From assembly GCF_001467525.1 (NCBI RefSeq), contig NZ_LNXS01000019.1:409813-473812 (forward strand): a stretch of 64,000 nucleotides of DNA, read 5' to 3'. Shown in pieces: positions 54,231 through 62,568 of this stretch; within the stretch, counting starts at the first letter, position 1, and each line of letters opens with the position of its first letter. This DNA comes from Legionella anisa. GTDB lineage: Bacteria; Pseudomonadota; Gammaproteobacteria; Legionellales; Legionellaceae. Under the pieces are notes generated by a model. It saw only the letters and a program-made list of their open reading frames with translations, ran no database searches and had not been told where the DNA came from. The position numbers were made by a program, and so were the translations under genes.

Positions 54231-55208
54231 ATGAAAAATACAGTAACAACCTTTATGCTTTGTGCATTGAGCATCAAGATGGCTCAAGCGGGTACCCTGG
54301 GTGAAGTAAAACCTATATGCAGCCCTGATCATGTAACCGTTTCTTGCCCTTTCAATGCGTGGGATTTAGGCATTAGCGCCTTATATTTACAGCCAAACAC
54401 CAATTCAGTACTGCTGAATCCGATTTTAAATGCAGGTGATGACGAATTTCATTCCGTTGATTCCTCGTGGGATTGGGGCTTTTTACTTGAAGGCAGCTAT
54501 CATTTTAGTACAGGAAATGATCTCAATTTAAATTGGCTGCATTTTGATAATGACAATTTCGATGAACTTGCAGTTTTTTTTCCAGATGCAGCGATTCCTA
54601 TTACACGTATTACCCATTTAAAATTCGATACCAATCTTGACGTCGTTAATTTAGAATTTGCCCAAACCAGTCATTTTGGCAAAAAAACAAATATTCGTTT
54701 TTATGGTGGAGGACAATATCTCTACGCCAAGATTAAACGTGCTAACTTTGAATATGAACAACCCCCATCGGATCCTTCCCCAACCCTTTTTCAAGAATCA
54801 ACAACCCATACTAAATTCCAAGGCGCAGGTCCTCGAGCTGGTGTAGATATGTCGCATGATCTAAACCACGGTTTTGCGTTATTTGCTCAGAGTGCGATGA
54901 CCCTGTTATCCGGACAAGGTAGAGCTAAATTGTCTGGAGCAAACTTAAGCGGACCTAATGTTTCACCTTTTAGTGCAGAAGCAAAACAAACGCATATTGT
55001 TCCTGAACTGGAAGCTAAATTAGGCGCCAGCTATCAATGGCATACAAATAATGGACAATTCAGTTTGATGGCAGGCTGGATGTGGCAATACTATTATGAG
55101 CTATTCCTTCTTCCTCCAGGAGGCAACGCGAATCCTATAACCACTGTTAGCCGGCATGATTTCTCTTTGGATGGTCCTTTTATTAAAGGGAAATGGGTTT
55201 CCGGTTAA
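54231..55208 (+). CDS. Lpg1974-family pore-forming outer-membrane protein (Legionella MOMP-like)
   Basis: The product has 325 aa. The signal peptide MKNTVTTFMLCALSIKMAQA is followed by a mature start with two Cys (ICSPDHVTVSCPFNAWDLGISALYLQPN), the pattern of Legionella OMP-family porins. The rest alternates aromatic beta strands (WDWGFLLEGSYHFSTGNDLNLNWLHFD; VNLEFAQTSHFGKKTNIRFYGGGQYLYAK) and ends with short turns. The final residues FIKGKWVSG lack the classic terminal Phe, as common in the family. It is expected in the outer membrane, probably as a beta-barrel. Confidence 0.85.
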   Translation: MKNTVTTFMLCALSIKMAQAGTLGEVKPICSPDHVTVSCPFNAWDLGISALYLQPNTNSVLLNPILNAGDDEFHSVDSSWDWGFLLEGSYHFSTGNDLNLNWLHFDNDNFDELAVFFPDAAIPITRITHLKFDTNLDVVNLEFAQTSHFGKKTNIRFYGGGQYLYAKIKRANFEYEQPPSDPSPTLFQESTTHTKFQGAGPRAGVDMSHDLNHGFALFAQSAMTLLSGQGRAKLSGANLSGPNVSPFSAEAKQTHIVPELEAKLGASYQWHTNNGQFSLMAGWMWQYYYELFLLPPGGNANPITTVSRHDFSLDGPFIKGKWVSG

Positions 55209-55228
55209 TTTATGATGTGTGATGTTTG

Positions 55229-57145
55229 ATGAAATACAGGATGCCACTGAATTTCTTAAGTGATTTTAAAAGTGTGCAAAACACCGTGGGAATCCTGTTT
55301 TTCCTACTTGTCATCTTAGCCTTTGTATTTAAGGGAACCGGTGACTATTCCATTTTGCTTCTTAGTTATGGCGTGATGTTTGTTGCTGTGACTGGCTTCA
55401 TTAATTTTTTTTGGCGCCAAAAAACAATTCACGGTTCTACCTTAACTCTTTTACTGGGAATTTGGCTTCTCTGGATAATTTTTCCACCTTTGATAGGCTG
55501 GGTTCCTAACACCGCTTTTTTCGGAGTTTTTCAATGCTCAGCGTGGGTATTTGGCTTTGTTTTATTTAATGAAAAATCATTCTCTGAACAGTTATGGAAC
55601 AATTTACTCCGATTGCTGTGGATATTAGGTTTGATTTGCGCGGCATATGCTCTAATTCAATTATTCATGCGAAATGCAATGCCAACCGGTTTTTTTGCCA
55701 GCAAAAATACCGCTGCGGCTTTTTTAATGATGGTTAACCTGTTACTCATGGGAAAATTTTTCATTTTGAATCACCCTAAGTTTATAAAGACAAACCCCTC
55801 CGAATCGCAAAAAAAGATAAAAAAAATTGTTCTTTTAACCAGCATCTACATAATCAGCCTAGCCTTATTCGCTGCATTAAGCCGTGGCGTTATTCTGTGT
55901 TTTATTTTCTTTACCCTGTTAGAACTCACTTTATGTCGTCATGAACTAAAAATAAAAAATGTTTGCCACTTAGCAGTAATTTTGGCTCTGGCCTTGGCTA
56001 CATTGTGTCTCTTTGCTCAACCTGCCATACACCACCGGCTTGAATTACTTGCCCACGAGAAATCACGTCTTGTCATCTGGCAAGGTGCTTGGCACTTATG
56101 GCAAAAAACACCCTGGTATGGGTTAGGCATTTTTAATTTTAAACATTATTACCCTGCATTTAGTTTGCCAGGCGACGGATCGAACCTCGAATACGCCCAT
56201 AATGATTTATTGCAACTACTTATTGAAACTGGGGTTCCAGGAAGTGTTATTCTGCTTGGAATTATAGTGACTTTGGTCGTTTATTTAAGACGTTACTTAA
56301 GTCATCCAAGTCAGAACCCAATTGCACATATCCAGAGTATGGGCTGTTTTGCTGCACTGGGTGCTTTGACATGTCATAGTATTGTTGATTTTAACTTTTA
56401 TGTATTTCCCATGAATCTTCTCATGGGTTGTTGTTTCGGTTACCTGCATTACTTTTTTAGGGAAGAAGGCCATGTCAGGATTTATTCATCCTCTTTTAAA
56501 AAGATTTGGCTCCTCGGCGGTGGAATAATTTTTGCAGTGGTTAGCAGTTATTTTATTCGTTTTTTAATCCTCGAATACTATATAGGGAAAACTGAAACCG
56601 CCATACAGGCAAAGCAATTCAATGATGCCCTTTTGCAAAGTAATCATGCACTGAAATCATTTCCTTTTGTTGACATCCAAAGTCTTAAAATAGATGCTTG
56701 TTTGCAACTGATTCAACAAGCAACATCCGATCACGCACGCCATTATTGGGTGGAAAAAACTAAAGATGCGATTAACCAGGCAATCGCTATGAACCCTTAT
56801 TTTGCTCGCTCTTATTTTCAAATGGCTTTGTTGCAAAGTTTCGTTCTTAATGATACCCAAAAAGCTAAGGCATATTTTCTTAAGGCCTTAAAAAACAATC
56901 CTCATTTTTGTTTAGCGCGACTTACTTTTGCTCGATTTTTAATAGAACAAAATAAATTACATGCCGCTCAGAAACTCTTGGAAACCGGTCTTCAGTATCC
57001 TATTCCTCCTGAATATATTGAGCTTTACTTGAATTATCTTGCCAAACTTCGTTTTGAAAATGGGGATCAAGAAAAGGCAAAAAAAGCTGTCCAGCGATTA
57101 GAACATCTCATAGTTTACAATCAAGACTATAGTGATTTGCTTTAA
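55229..57145 (+). CDS. O-antigen ligase / Wzy_C domain membrane protein with C-terminal TPR region
   Basis: The product has 638 aa from the ATG at 55229 (a TTG just before is ignored). About 11-12 membrane helices cover residues 15-440. The Wzy_C signature region is RLVIWQGAWHLWQKTPWYGLG then YAHNDLLQLLIETGVPG, whose HxxxL core is typical of WaaL/PglL/Wzy enzymes. Residues 460-635 form TPR-like helices (ALLQSNHALKSFPF; AKAYFLKALKNNPHFCLARL). It could join O-polysaccharide to lipid A or a glycan to protein in the periplasm; the class cannot be separated by sequence alone. Its stop overlaps the convergent dus stop by 4 bp. Confidence 0.85.
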   Translation: MKYRMPLNFLSDFKSVQNTVGILFFLLVILAFVFKGTGDYSILLLSYGVMFVAVTGFINFFWRQKTIHGSTLTLLLGIWLLWIIFPPLIGWVPNTAFFGVFQCSAWVFGFVLFNEKSFSEQLWNNLLRLLWILGLICAAYALIQLFMRNAMPTGFFASKNTAAAFLMMVNLLLMGKFFILNHPKFIKTNPSESQKKIKKIVLLTSIYIISLALFAALSRGVILCFIFFTLLELTLCRHELKIKNVCHLAVILALALATLCLFAQPAIHHRLELLAHEKSRLVIWQGAWHLWQKTPWYGLGIFNFKHYYPAFSLPGDGSNLEYAHNDLLQLLIETGVPGSVILLGIIVTLVVYLRRYLSHPSQNPIAHIQSMGCFAALGALTCHSIVDFNFYVFPMNLLMGCCFGYLHYFFREEGHVRIYSSSFKKIWLLGGGIIFAVVSSYFIRFLILEYYIGKTETAIQAKQFNDALLQSNHALKSFPFVDIQSLKIDACLQLIQQATSDHARHYWVEKTKDAINQAIAMNPYFARSYFQMALLQSFVLNDTQKAKAYFLKALKNNPHFCLARLTFARFLIEQNKLHAAQKLLETGLQYPIPPEYIELYLNYLAKLRFENGDQEKAKKAVQRLEHLIVYNQDYSDLL

Positions 57146-58098
57146 ATTTTTATCTCCGCCAAAAAGCCGTGAATTTTCTCTAAAGAATCCAATTGATAAA
57201 AACGATTTAATAATGATGCATCAACCAACTTGCCAAAATAGTAACGAACTAAAGACTTGCTTTGTAAAACTGCCTTATATTCATCTTCAAGTATCGCTAA
57301 TCCTTGTAAATGCGTCATAAAAAGATCACATTTTTCCATTAAACTTACAGATACACTTTGCTGTTCTAATAACTCTTGATAAATCCAAGGTTTGCCACTT
57401 CCTGCACGCGAGATCATATAAGCATCGCAACCACTTAATTCTATTGCTCTGTATAAACTGCAAACATCATGAATATCTCCATTGGCAATCACCGGAATAG
57501 AAATGCTTTGCTTGATTTGTGCGATTTGTTGTAAATCTGATGCCACATCATAATCATCAATCCAACGTCGACCATGCACAATCAGTGCATCTGCACCTGC
57601 TTCTTCAATTTTTTTCGCCAAAAGAAAATCCTTTTCATTGCCTTGAATCCGAATTTTTATGGTTAGAGGAATAGTAATCGCAGCACGTACTTCTTTAACG
57701 ATGCGCACCAACTGTTCTGGCTCCTCCAGCAAAGCACTTCCTGCACCTTTTTTACGTATTTTAGGTTTTGGGCAGCCACAATTTATATCGATAATATCCG
57801 CACCATTGAATTGTAATTGCTGTGCTGCTTGCGCCAATGTATGGGGTTCGATACCTGCAATTTGATAGGCCAGGATCTGTTCCTGCGGCGATCGATAAAC
57901 ATAACGTGAGTTCCGAGTATGTTTATGAAGAATATCTGTTGCAGAACTCATTTCAGTCACACAATACGCAGGTGACCGATAATGATTGAATAATGTTCGG
58001 AATGGTGCACAGCTGTAACCTGCTAAAGGACCTTGGATTAACCGATTAGGCAAAATTAAAGAACCTATTTTCAAAGAACTGTTAAGAAAAGCGTGCAT
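57142..58098 (-). CDS. tRNA-dihydrouridine synthase
   Basis: The product has 318 aa from the ATG at 58098. The FMN TIM barrel begins LPNRLIQGPLAGYSCAPFR, and the catalytic Cys lies in DINCGCPKPKIRKKGAGSALL. VHGRRW, VIANGDIHD and ISRAGSGKPWIYQ are the FMN-phosphate loops. The class (DusA, B or C) is uncertain: the short C-terminal helical domain is most like DusB/DusC. It reduces specific uridines in tRNA with NADPH. Convergent with the ligase gene, without terminator space. Confidence 0.9.
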   Translation of the reverse strand: MHAFLNSSLKIGSLILPNRLIQGPLAGYSCAPFRTLFNHYRSPAYCVTEMSSATDILHKHTRNSRYVYRSPQEQILAYQIAGIEPHTLAQAAQQLQFNGADIIDINCGCPKPKIRKKGAGSALLEEPEQLVRIVKEVRAAITIPLTIKIRIQGNEKDFLLAKKIEEAGADALIVHGRRWIDDYDVASDLQQIAQIKQSISIPVIANGDIHDVCSLYRAIELSGCDAYMISRAGSGKPWIYQELLEQQSVSVSLMEKCDLFMTHLQGLAILEDEYKAVLQSKSLVRYYFGKLVDASLLNRFYQLDSLEKIHGFLAEIKI

Positions 58099-58176
58099 CA
58101 ATTTAATTCATGGATATAATGAGTGCCAATTTTAACATACTTGAATAGAAATCGAATCAAACAGGAAAACTCCTTT

Positions 58177-58620
58177 ATGGACAAACGTTATTTATCCCCT
58201 TTGGAAATGCTCAATATTGCGACACAACATGCCTATGCTGCTGATTATCTATTGCAGCAAATCACCGATTGGACCTATAGACAAGCTGATCCACTCAGTG
58301 TATTAACCCCAGTCACTTCATTAATGTATCAAGCCTTTCAACTGACATTGAAAGCTTATTGTTTGCATGAACATCGTCCAGTCAAAGAGCATAAAAATCT
58401 TATGGAGCTGGTCGAATTGAATAACCATTTAGGATTTTCTCACCAAGAAATCATTTTATTAAAAACTCTGGCAAAGCAACAGGTTTTCCTTAAGGGAACA
58501 GATTATGATTTATGGGAAAACCAACAACAACTTCATGTTTTTTGTGAAGAAATTCTTTCCCTATATCAAAAATTGCAAACCATGATGCCTTTGGAACTTC
58601 ACCCTGATTATCTACAATAA
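58177..58620 (+). CDS. small helical protein, HEPN-like (uncertain)
   Basis: The product has 147 aa from the ATG at 58177 (AGGAAAA upstream); a longer reading from 58123 is unlikely. The sequence is a four-helix pattern (LEMLNIATQHAYAADYLLQQI; LTPVTSLMYQAFQLTLKAYCLHEHRPVKEHKNLMELVEL), similar to HEPN-fold proteins, where the H-rich ends of helix 3 would face the catalytic groove. The RxxxxH RNase motif is not clearly seen. Function unknown. It is divergent to dus and stands before the MoxR operon with a 197-bp gap. Confidence 0.55.
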   Translation: MDKRYLSPLEMLNIATQHAYAADYLLQQITDWTYRQADPLSVLTPVTSLMYQAFQLTLKAYCLHEHRPVKEHKNLMELVELNNHLGFSHQEIILLKTLAKQQVFLKGTDYDLWENQQQLHVFCEEILSLYQKLQTMMPLELHPDYLQ

Positions 58621-58817
58621 TAAAATAAGATAAGGCGAACGTAATCCGTTTATATAAAACCAGGTTGCGTTGTGCCTCTCAAAGTCTATACTTCAGTTAT
58701 TCTGTTAAAATTTTGAACAAAAAATAATCTGCAGTACTTGGCTTTGCGTGTAATTCACGCTAGGATAAGTTTTTTTATTTAAATACTGTCGATGTTATTT
58801 ATATTAAGGTAGAAACT

Positions 58818-59819
58818 ATGGAGCAAGTAGAAGACAATAAGACTGGAAATGCGGTGCAACATCAAATATTACAGTTAAGTCATCGCTTAAACTCGCAAAT
58901 TTTAGGTCAGAGTGGATTAATTTCACGTTTACTCATTGCCTTACTTGCTGACGGCCATTTATTAGTTGAAGGAGCGCCTGGGTTGGCAAAAACACGGGCA
59001 GTTAAAGAACTGTCTGATGGCGTTGAAGGTAATTTTCATCGCATCCAGTTTACTCCTGATTTATTGCCTGGAGATTTAACGGGTACTGATGTATATCACC
59101 CACAAAATGGTTCTTTTGTATTTCAACCAGGTCCTATATTCCATCACTTGCTTTTGGCAGATGAAATTAACCGGGCTCCAGCGAAAGTACAATCTGCTTT
59201 ACTTGAGGCCATGGCTGAAAGACAAGTTACTATAGGAGGCAAAACCTATCCTTTGCCTGAGTTATTTTTGGTAATGGCAACACAAAACCCCATTGAGCAG
59301 GAAGGAACTTATCCTTTGCCCGAAGCACAATTGGACCGATTTTTGATGTATGTAAAAATTAGTTATCCTGATGCCAAAATCGAGCATGATATTTTAGCTT
59401 TATCACGCAGAGAAGCCTTGGGAGCGGTTATGGCCACTAAACCTCCTGCCTCAGAAAAATTATCACAAAAAACATTATTTGAAGCGCGTAAGCAAGTACT
59501 TAATGTGCATACGAGTGAGGCATTAGAAAATTATCTGGTCCAGTTAGTCGTAGCAACACGTAATCCTGGCGTATACAGTGAAGAGTTGGGTCGTTGGTTA
59601 CGCTTTGGTGCCAGCCCGCGCGCCACAATTGCTTTAGATCGTTGTTCTAAAGCTCATGCCTGGCTTTGTGGGAGGGATTATGTCACTCCAGATGACATCC
59701 ATGTGATTGCTCATGATGTGTTACGACATCGAATTTTACTAAGTTTTGAAGCTGAAGCAGAAGGAATCAATAGTGATGATTTTATTGATTCCTTATTACG
59801 CTTGGTTGCTGTTCCGTAG
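58818..59819 (+). CDS. MoxR-family AAA+ ATPase
   Basis: The product has 333 aa. Walker A GAPGLAKTR, Walker B LLADEINRAPAKVQSALLEAMAERQVTIGG and sensor region MATQNPIEQEGTYPLPEAQLDRF are typical MoxR. It is the first gene of moxR-DUF58-DUF4381-VWA-VWA-TPR, a chaperone-like system (Bat/Yie) implicated in periplasmic stress or metal-site assembly. The C-terminal LVAVP-stop is completed by a REP-like insertion; a duplicate LVAVP-stop is encoded at 59902-59919. AAGGTAG lies upstream of the ATG. Confidence 0.94.
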   Translation: MEQVEDNKTGNAVQHQILQLSHRLNSQILGQSGLISRLLIALLADGHLLVEGAPGLAKTRAVKELSDGVEGNFHRIQFTPDLLPGDLTGTDVYHPQNGSFVFQPGPIFHHLLLADEINRAPAKVQSALLEAMAERQVTIGGKTYPLPELFLVMATQNPIEQEGTYPLPEAQLDRFLMYVKISYPDAKIEHDILALSRREALGAVMATKPPASEKLSQKTLFEARKQVLNVHTSEALENYLVQLVVATRNPGVYSEELGRWLRFGASPRATIALDRCSKAHAWLCGRDYVTPDDIHVIAHDVLRHRILLSFEAEAEGINSDDFIDSLLRLVAVP

Positions 59820-59916
59820 CCTGGATGCAGCGCAGTGGAACCCAGGATCAGAGTAAATCGATAACCCGGGTTACGGCTTCGCCTGCACCCAGGCTACATT
59901 ACTTGGTTGCTGTTCC
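59801..59916. repeat. 15-bp direct repeats bracketing a REP-like insertion
   Basis: CTTGGTTGCTGTTCC occurs at 59801-59815 and again at 59902-59916, each followed by a TAG within 5 nt. Between them lies the palindrome at 59816-59897. The pattern reads as insertion of the repeat at the moxR end with duplication of the target. The first copy still codes for the end of the protein. Confidence 0.8.
59816..59897. repeat. REP-like palindromic repeat inserted at the moxR stop
   Basis: It starts GTAGCCTGGATGCAGCGCAG and ends GCCTGCACCCAGGCTAC with ACCCGGGTTACGG in between. Its own TAG (59817-19) terminates moxR. With the second element (59961) it fills the gap 59820-60162, which has no gene. Confidence 0.85.
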
Positions 59917-59960
59917 CTAGAAAACATGTAGGTTGGGAATTCGGACCAAAAAAAATAATA

Positions 59961-60099
59961 AGGTCTGTTTCCATTTAGCTAGCTTGAGTCAAAATGGTCT
60001 GATTTTTGAGTACCGAAGCGCAGCATACATGCAGTATGTGAGCATCGGAACGCAGAAAATCAGAACAGTTTGGCCAAGATATTAGAAATGGAAACAGAC
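59961..60099. repeat. MITE-like element with perfect 15-bp terminal inverted repeats
   Basis: GGTCTGTTTCCATTT at 59961-59975 is the exact complement of 60085-60099. An inner arm pair (TCTGATTTTTGA / CAGAAAATCAGA) and the centre GCGCAGCATACATGCAGTATG follow, the centre being nearly identical to that of the element at 34449. It is 139 bp, noncoding, and the open frame that enters it from 60070 should not be used as the start of the DUF58 gene. Confidence 0.8.
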
Positions 60100-60162
60100 C
60101 CTAGCCTTGAATCTTATGATTCAGTCCCCATTTACAGAGCATATGAGGTGCAAGAGGTTTTT

Positions 60163-61074
60163 ATGGTTAATGGCGTTATTGCAGAATTAAATGAATTGAT
60201 TGACTTGAGACGCTATGTACAATCTGTTCATTATCGCCCCGAAGGTAAAGCAATACGATCAGGCAATCATTTATCCAAATTACGTGGTCGTGGTATGGAT
60301 TTTGCCGAAGTAAGAAATTATCAGGCTGGTGATGAAATACGCCACATGGAGTGGCGCGTTACCGCACGTACCGGCAGACCTCATGTCAAAATTTATCAGG
60401 AAGAACGGGAAAGACCCGTGGTGATTCTCACTGATTTTAATCCCTCAATGATTTTCGGTACTCGCGTTGCATTTAAATCAGTCATTGCTGCACGATTAGC
60501 AGCTCTCCTTGCCTGGACAGTGATCAAAGAAGGAGATAGAGTGGGCGGAGTATTCTTTTCAGCTACAGATCATAGTGAATTTACGCCACGCAGTCGTGAT
60601 ATGGGCGTACTGCCTTTGCTGGCTTCATTAAGTCGATATACTGATCAGACAGAAGTGCAACGTGAAGCGCAGCCAAGACTGCTTAGTGACGCATTAGTAC
60701 GCTTACGCCGTGTGGTCAGGCCAGGAAGTATTCTGGTTTTGATCAGTGACTTTTACTCTATGGATAGTGAATGTGAAAAGCATTTAAAACGATTACGCTA
60801 CCACAATGACATTCTAGCTTACCATGTTTGCGATCGAGTAGAACTTTCTCCACCCAAACCTCAGCAATACGCTATAACGAATGGGCAGCAAGAAATAATA
60901 CTCGATACCAGCTTACGCTCAGTGAACAACGCTTATGAGCAATATTGCCAACAACGGATCGAATACCTGCACGATCAGTTTCGGCGCTTACATATTCAGT
61001 ATGTTCAAGTTACAGCAGACATTGATTTAGCACCATTAGTGCGGCAAACGTTTCCCAGGAGGTCTCGTGGCTAA
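60163..61074 (+). CDS. DUF58 domain protein
   Basis: The product has 303 aa from the ATG at 60163, which follows AAGAGG (60152-57) at good spacing. A more upstream start at 60070 lies inside the MITE-like element and is rejected. GRGMDFAEVRNYQAGDEIRHMEWRVTARTGRPHVKIYQEER is the DUF58 signature, followed by a vWA-like region (VILTDFNPSMIFGTR; ILVLISDFYSM). It interacts with MoxR in related systems. The stop overlaps the next gene by 8 nt. Confidence 0.92.
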   Translation: MVNGVIAELNELIDLRRYVQSVHYRPEGKAIRSGNHLSKLRGRGMDFAEVRNYQAGDEIRHMEWRVTARTGRPHVKIYQEERERPVVILTDFNPSMIFGTRVAFKSVIAARLAALLAWTVIKEGDRVGGVFFSATDHSEFTPRSRDMGVLPLLASLSRYTDQTEVQREAQPRLLSDALVRLRRVVRPGSILVLISDFYSMDSECEKHLKRLRYHNDILAYHVCDRVELSPPKPQQYAITNGQQEIILDTSLRSVNNAYEQYCQQRIEYLHDQFRRLHIQYVQVTADIDLAPLVRQTFPRRSRG

Positions 61075-61552
61075 CACTGATCCCTTGGCACAGTTAAAAG
61101 ACATTCATCTTCCCACACCAATTGGCTGGTGGCCATTGGCTCCGGGATGGTATATTCTGATGGGTTTGATTTTATTTTTAGTAATCATATTCGCTTACGG
61201 TGTTTATAAAAGATATCGCAATGCTCTGGCCAAAAAACATGCACTGCTTTTGTTAAATACCTATCAAAAAGAATATGAGCAAGAACATAATGGCACTCAC
61301 ACCAGTGCATGTATTTCAGAATTGTTACGCCGGGTAGCGCTTGTCTATTATCCAAGAGAGCAAGTTGCAAGTTTGCATGGAGAAAAGTGGCTCAACTTTT
61401 TAAATAAAACAGGTAAAGGAATTGATTTTAATTTAGTAAAAGATTTGTTGTTAGATGCACCCTTCAAAACAGGGGAAACCATGGATCTCAAACCCTTGTT
61501 CAGTACAGCACAGCTTTGGATTAAACAAAGAGGAGTGCCATGTTCGAATTAG
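61067..61552 (+). CDS. DUF4381 membrane protein
   Basis: The product has 161 aa with a GTG start, supported by CCAGGAGG. One membrane helix (YILMGLILFLVIIFAYGVY, about residues 29-47) precedes a helical cytoplasmic domain with ISELLRRVALVYYPREQVASLHGEKWLNFL, characteristic of DUF4381. It lies between the DUF58 and BatA genes as in other Bat-type operons. Overlap with the next gene is 13 nt. Confidence 0.88.
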   Translation: MANTDPLAQLKDIHLPTPIGWWPLAPGWYILMGLILFLVIIFAYGVYKRYRNALAKKHALLLLNTYQKEYEQEHNGTHTSACISELLRRVALVYYPREQVASLHGEKWLNFLNKTGKGIDFNLVKDLLLDAPFKTGETMDLKPLFSTAQLWIKQRGVPCSN

Positions 61553-62568
61553 CTAATCCTTGGGTTTTAATACTCTTTCCTTTACCCTTAATCTTCTGGT
61601 TTTTGATGCCCAGAGCCAAAGTACAATTGCCTGCTGCATTGAAAGTCCCTTTCTTTGCCGCGATGGTCGACATAGCAGATCAGGAAAAACGTTCTGTTTC
61701 TGCACAATATACGCTGCTTATCCCAGCCATTATATGGTTATTATTAGTTGTTGCTTTAGCGGGGCCTCGCTGGATTGGTGCACCCAAACCTATTGAGCGT
61801 GAAGGTTATAACATCATGATGGCTTTAGATTTGTCTGGCAGCATGGAAATTCCTGACATGCTCCTGCATGGCCGACCTGTAAGCCGCTTAAGTGTTGTAA
61901 AAAGTGCGGCCGATCAATTTGTACGTGATCGTTCAAGTGATAAAATTGGTTTAATCCTCTTTGGTACTCGTGCTTACTTGCAAACACCACTCACTTATGA
62001 CCGACATACCATTCTCCTGCGTCTTGAAGATGCCACTGCCGGCCTTGCAGGTAAAACCACATCGATTGGTGACGCTGTAGGCCTTGCTGTTAAACGGTTG
62101 AGGAACGTACCCCAAAAAGGAAGAGTTCTTATTTTACTAACAGATGGTGCGAATAACTCTGGCGTACTGGCTCCGTTAAAAGCAGCCGAATTGGCTAAAG
62201 AAGAAGGAATTAAAATCTACACTATAGGTTTAGGCTCTGAAGCCGATTCAAGAGCATTAGTCGGTAATTTTATGATGCAAAATGCTTCGGCCGATTTGGA
62301 TGAAGAAACCTTAAAAAAAATGTCTGACATGACAGGAGGTCGTTATTTCCGTGCTACGGATACTGAATCATTAAATTCAATTTATAAAACGATTAACGAA
62401 TTGGAAACCATAAATCAGGAACAAGCTACAATCCGACCACAAAAGGAATATTATCCTTGGTTTGTCGGTTTTGCCTTAGTGCTCTGTTTCTCTTGGTTAG
62501 TGAGAAAAGCAGATTTAAAACTGAAAGTAAGCTCTGTAATGCCAAATAGGGAGGCATTAAAGCCATGA
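61540..62568 (+). CDS. BatA-like von Willebrand factor A domain membrane protein
   Basis: The product has 342 aa. Two N-terminal membrane helices (8-25; 61-78) and one near the C-terminus (WFVGFALVLCFSWLV) frame the VWA domain. The MIDAS motif is complete: DLSGS (in MALDLSGSME), a Thr in the second loop (TPLTYDR) and DGANNSG. Such proteins display VWA domains to the periplasm in aerotolerance (Bat) operons. AAAGAGGAG precedes the ATG. Confidence 0.92.
   Translation: MFELANPWVLILFPLPLIFWFLMPRAKVQLPAALKVPFFAAMVDIADQEKRSVSAQYTLLIPAIIWLLLVVALAGPRWIGAPKPIEREGYNIMMALDLSGSMEIPDMLLHGRPVSRLSVVKSAADQFVRDRSSDKIGLILFGTRAYLQTPLTYDRHTILLRLEDATAGLAGKTTSIGDAVGLAVKRLRNVPQKGRVLILLTDGANNSGVLAPLKAAELAKEEGIKIYTIGLGSEADSRALVGNFMMQNASADLDEETLKKMSDMTGGRYFRATDTESLNSIYKTINELETINQEQATIRPQKEYYPWFVGFALVLCFSWLVRKADLKLKVSSVMPNREALKP

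Noticed and set aside
60070..60162. Upstream start of the DUF58 gene (60070)
   Set aside because: The added codons lie within the MITE-like element and have no ribosome site; ATG 60163 has AAGAGG at correct spacing and gives the family N-terminus.
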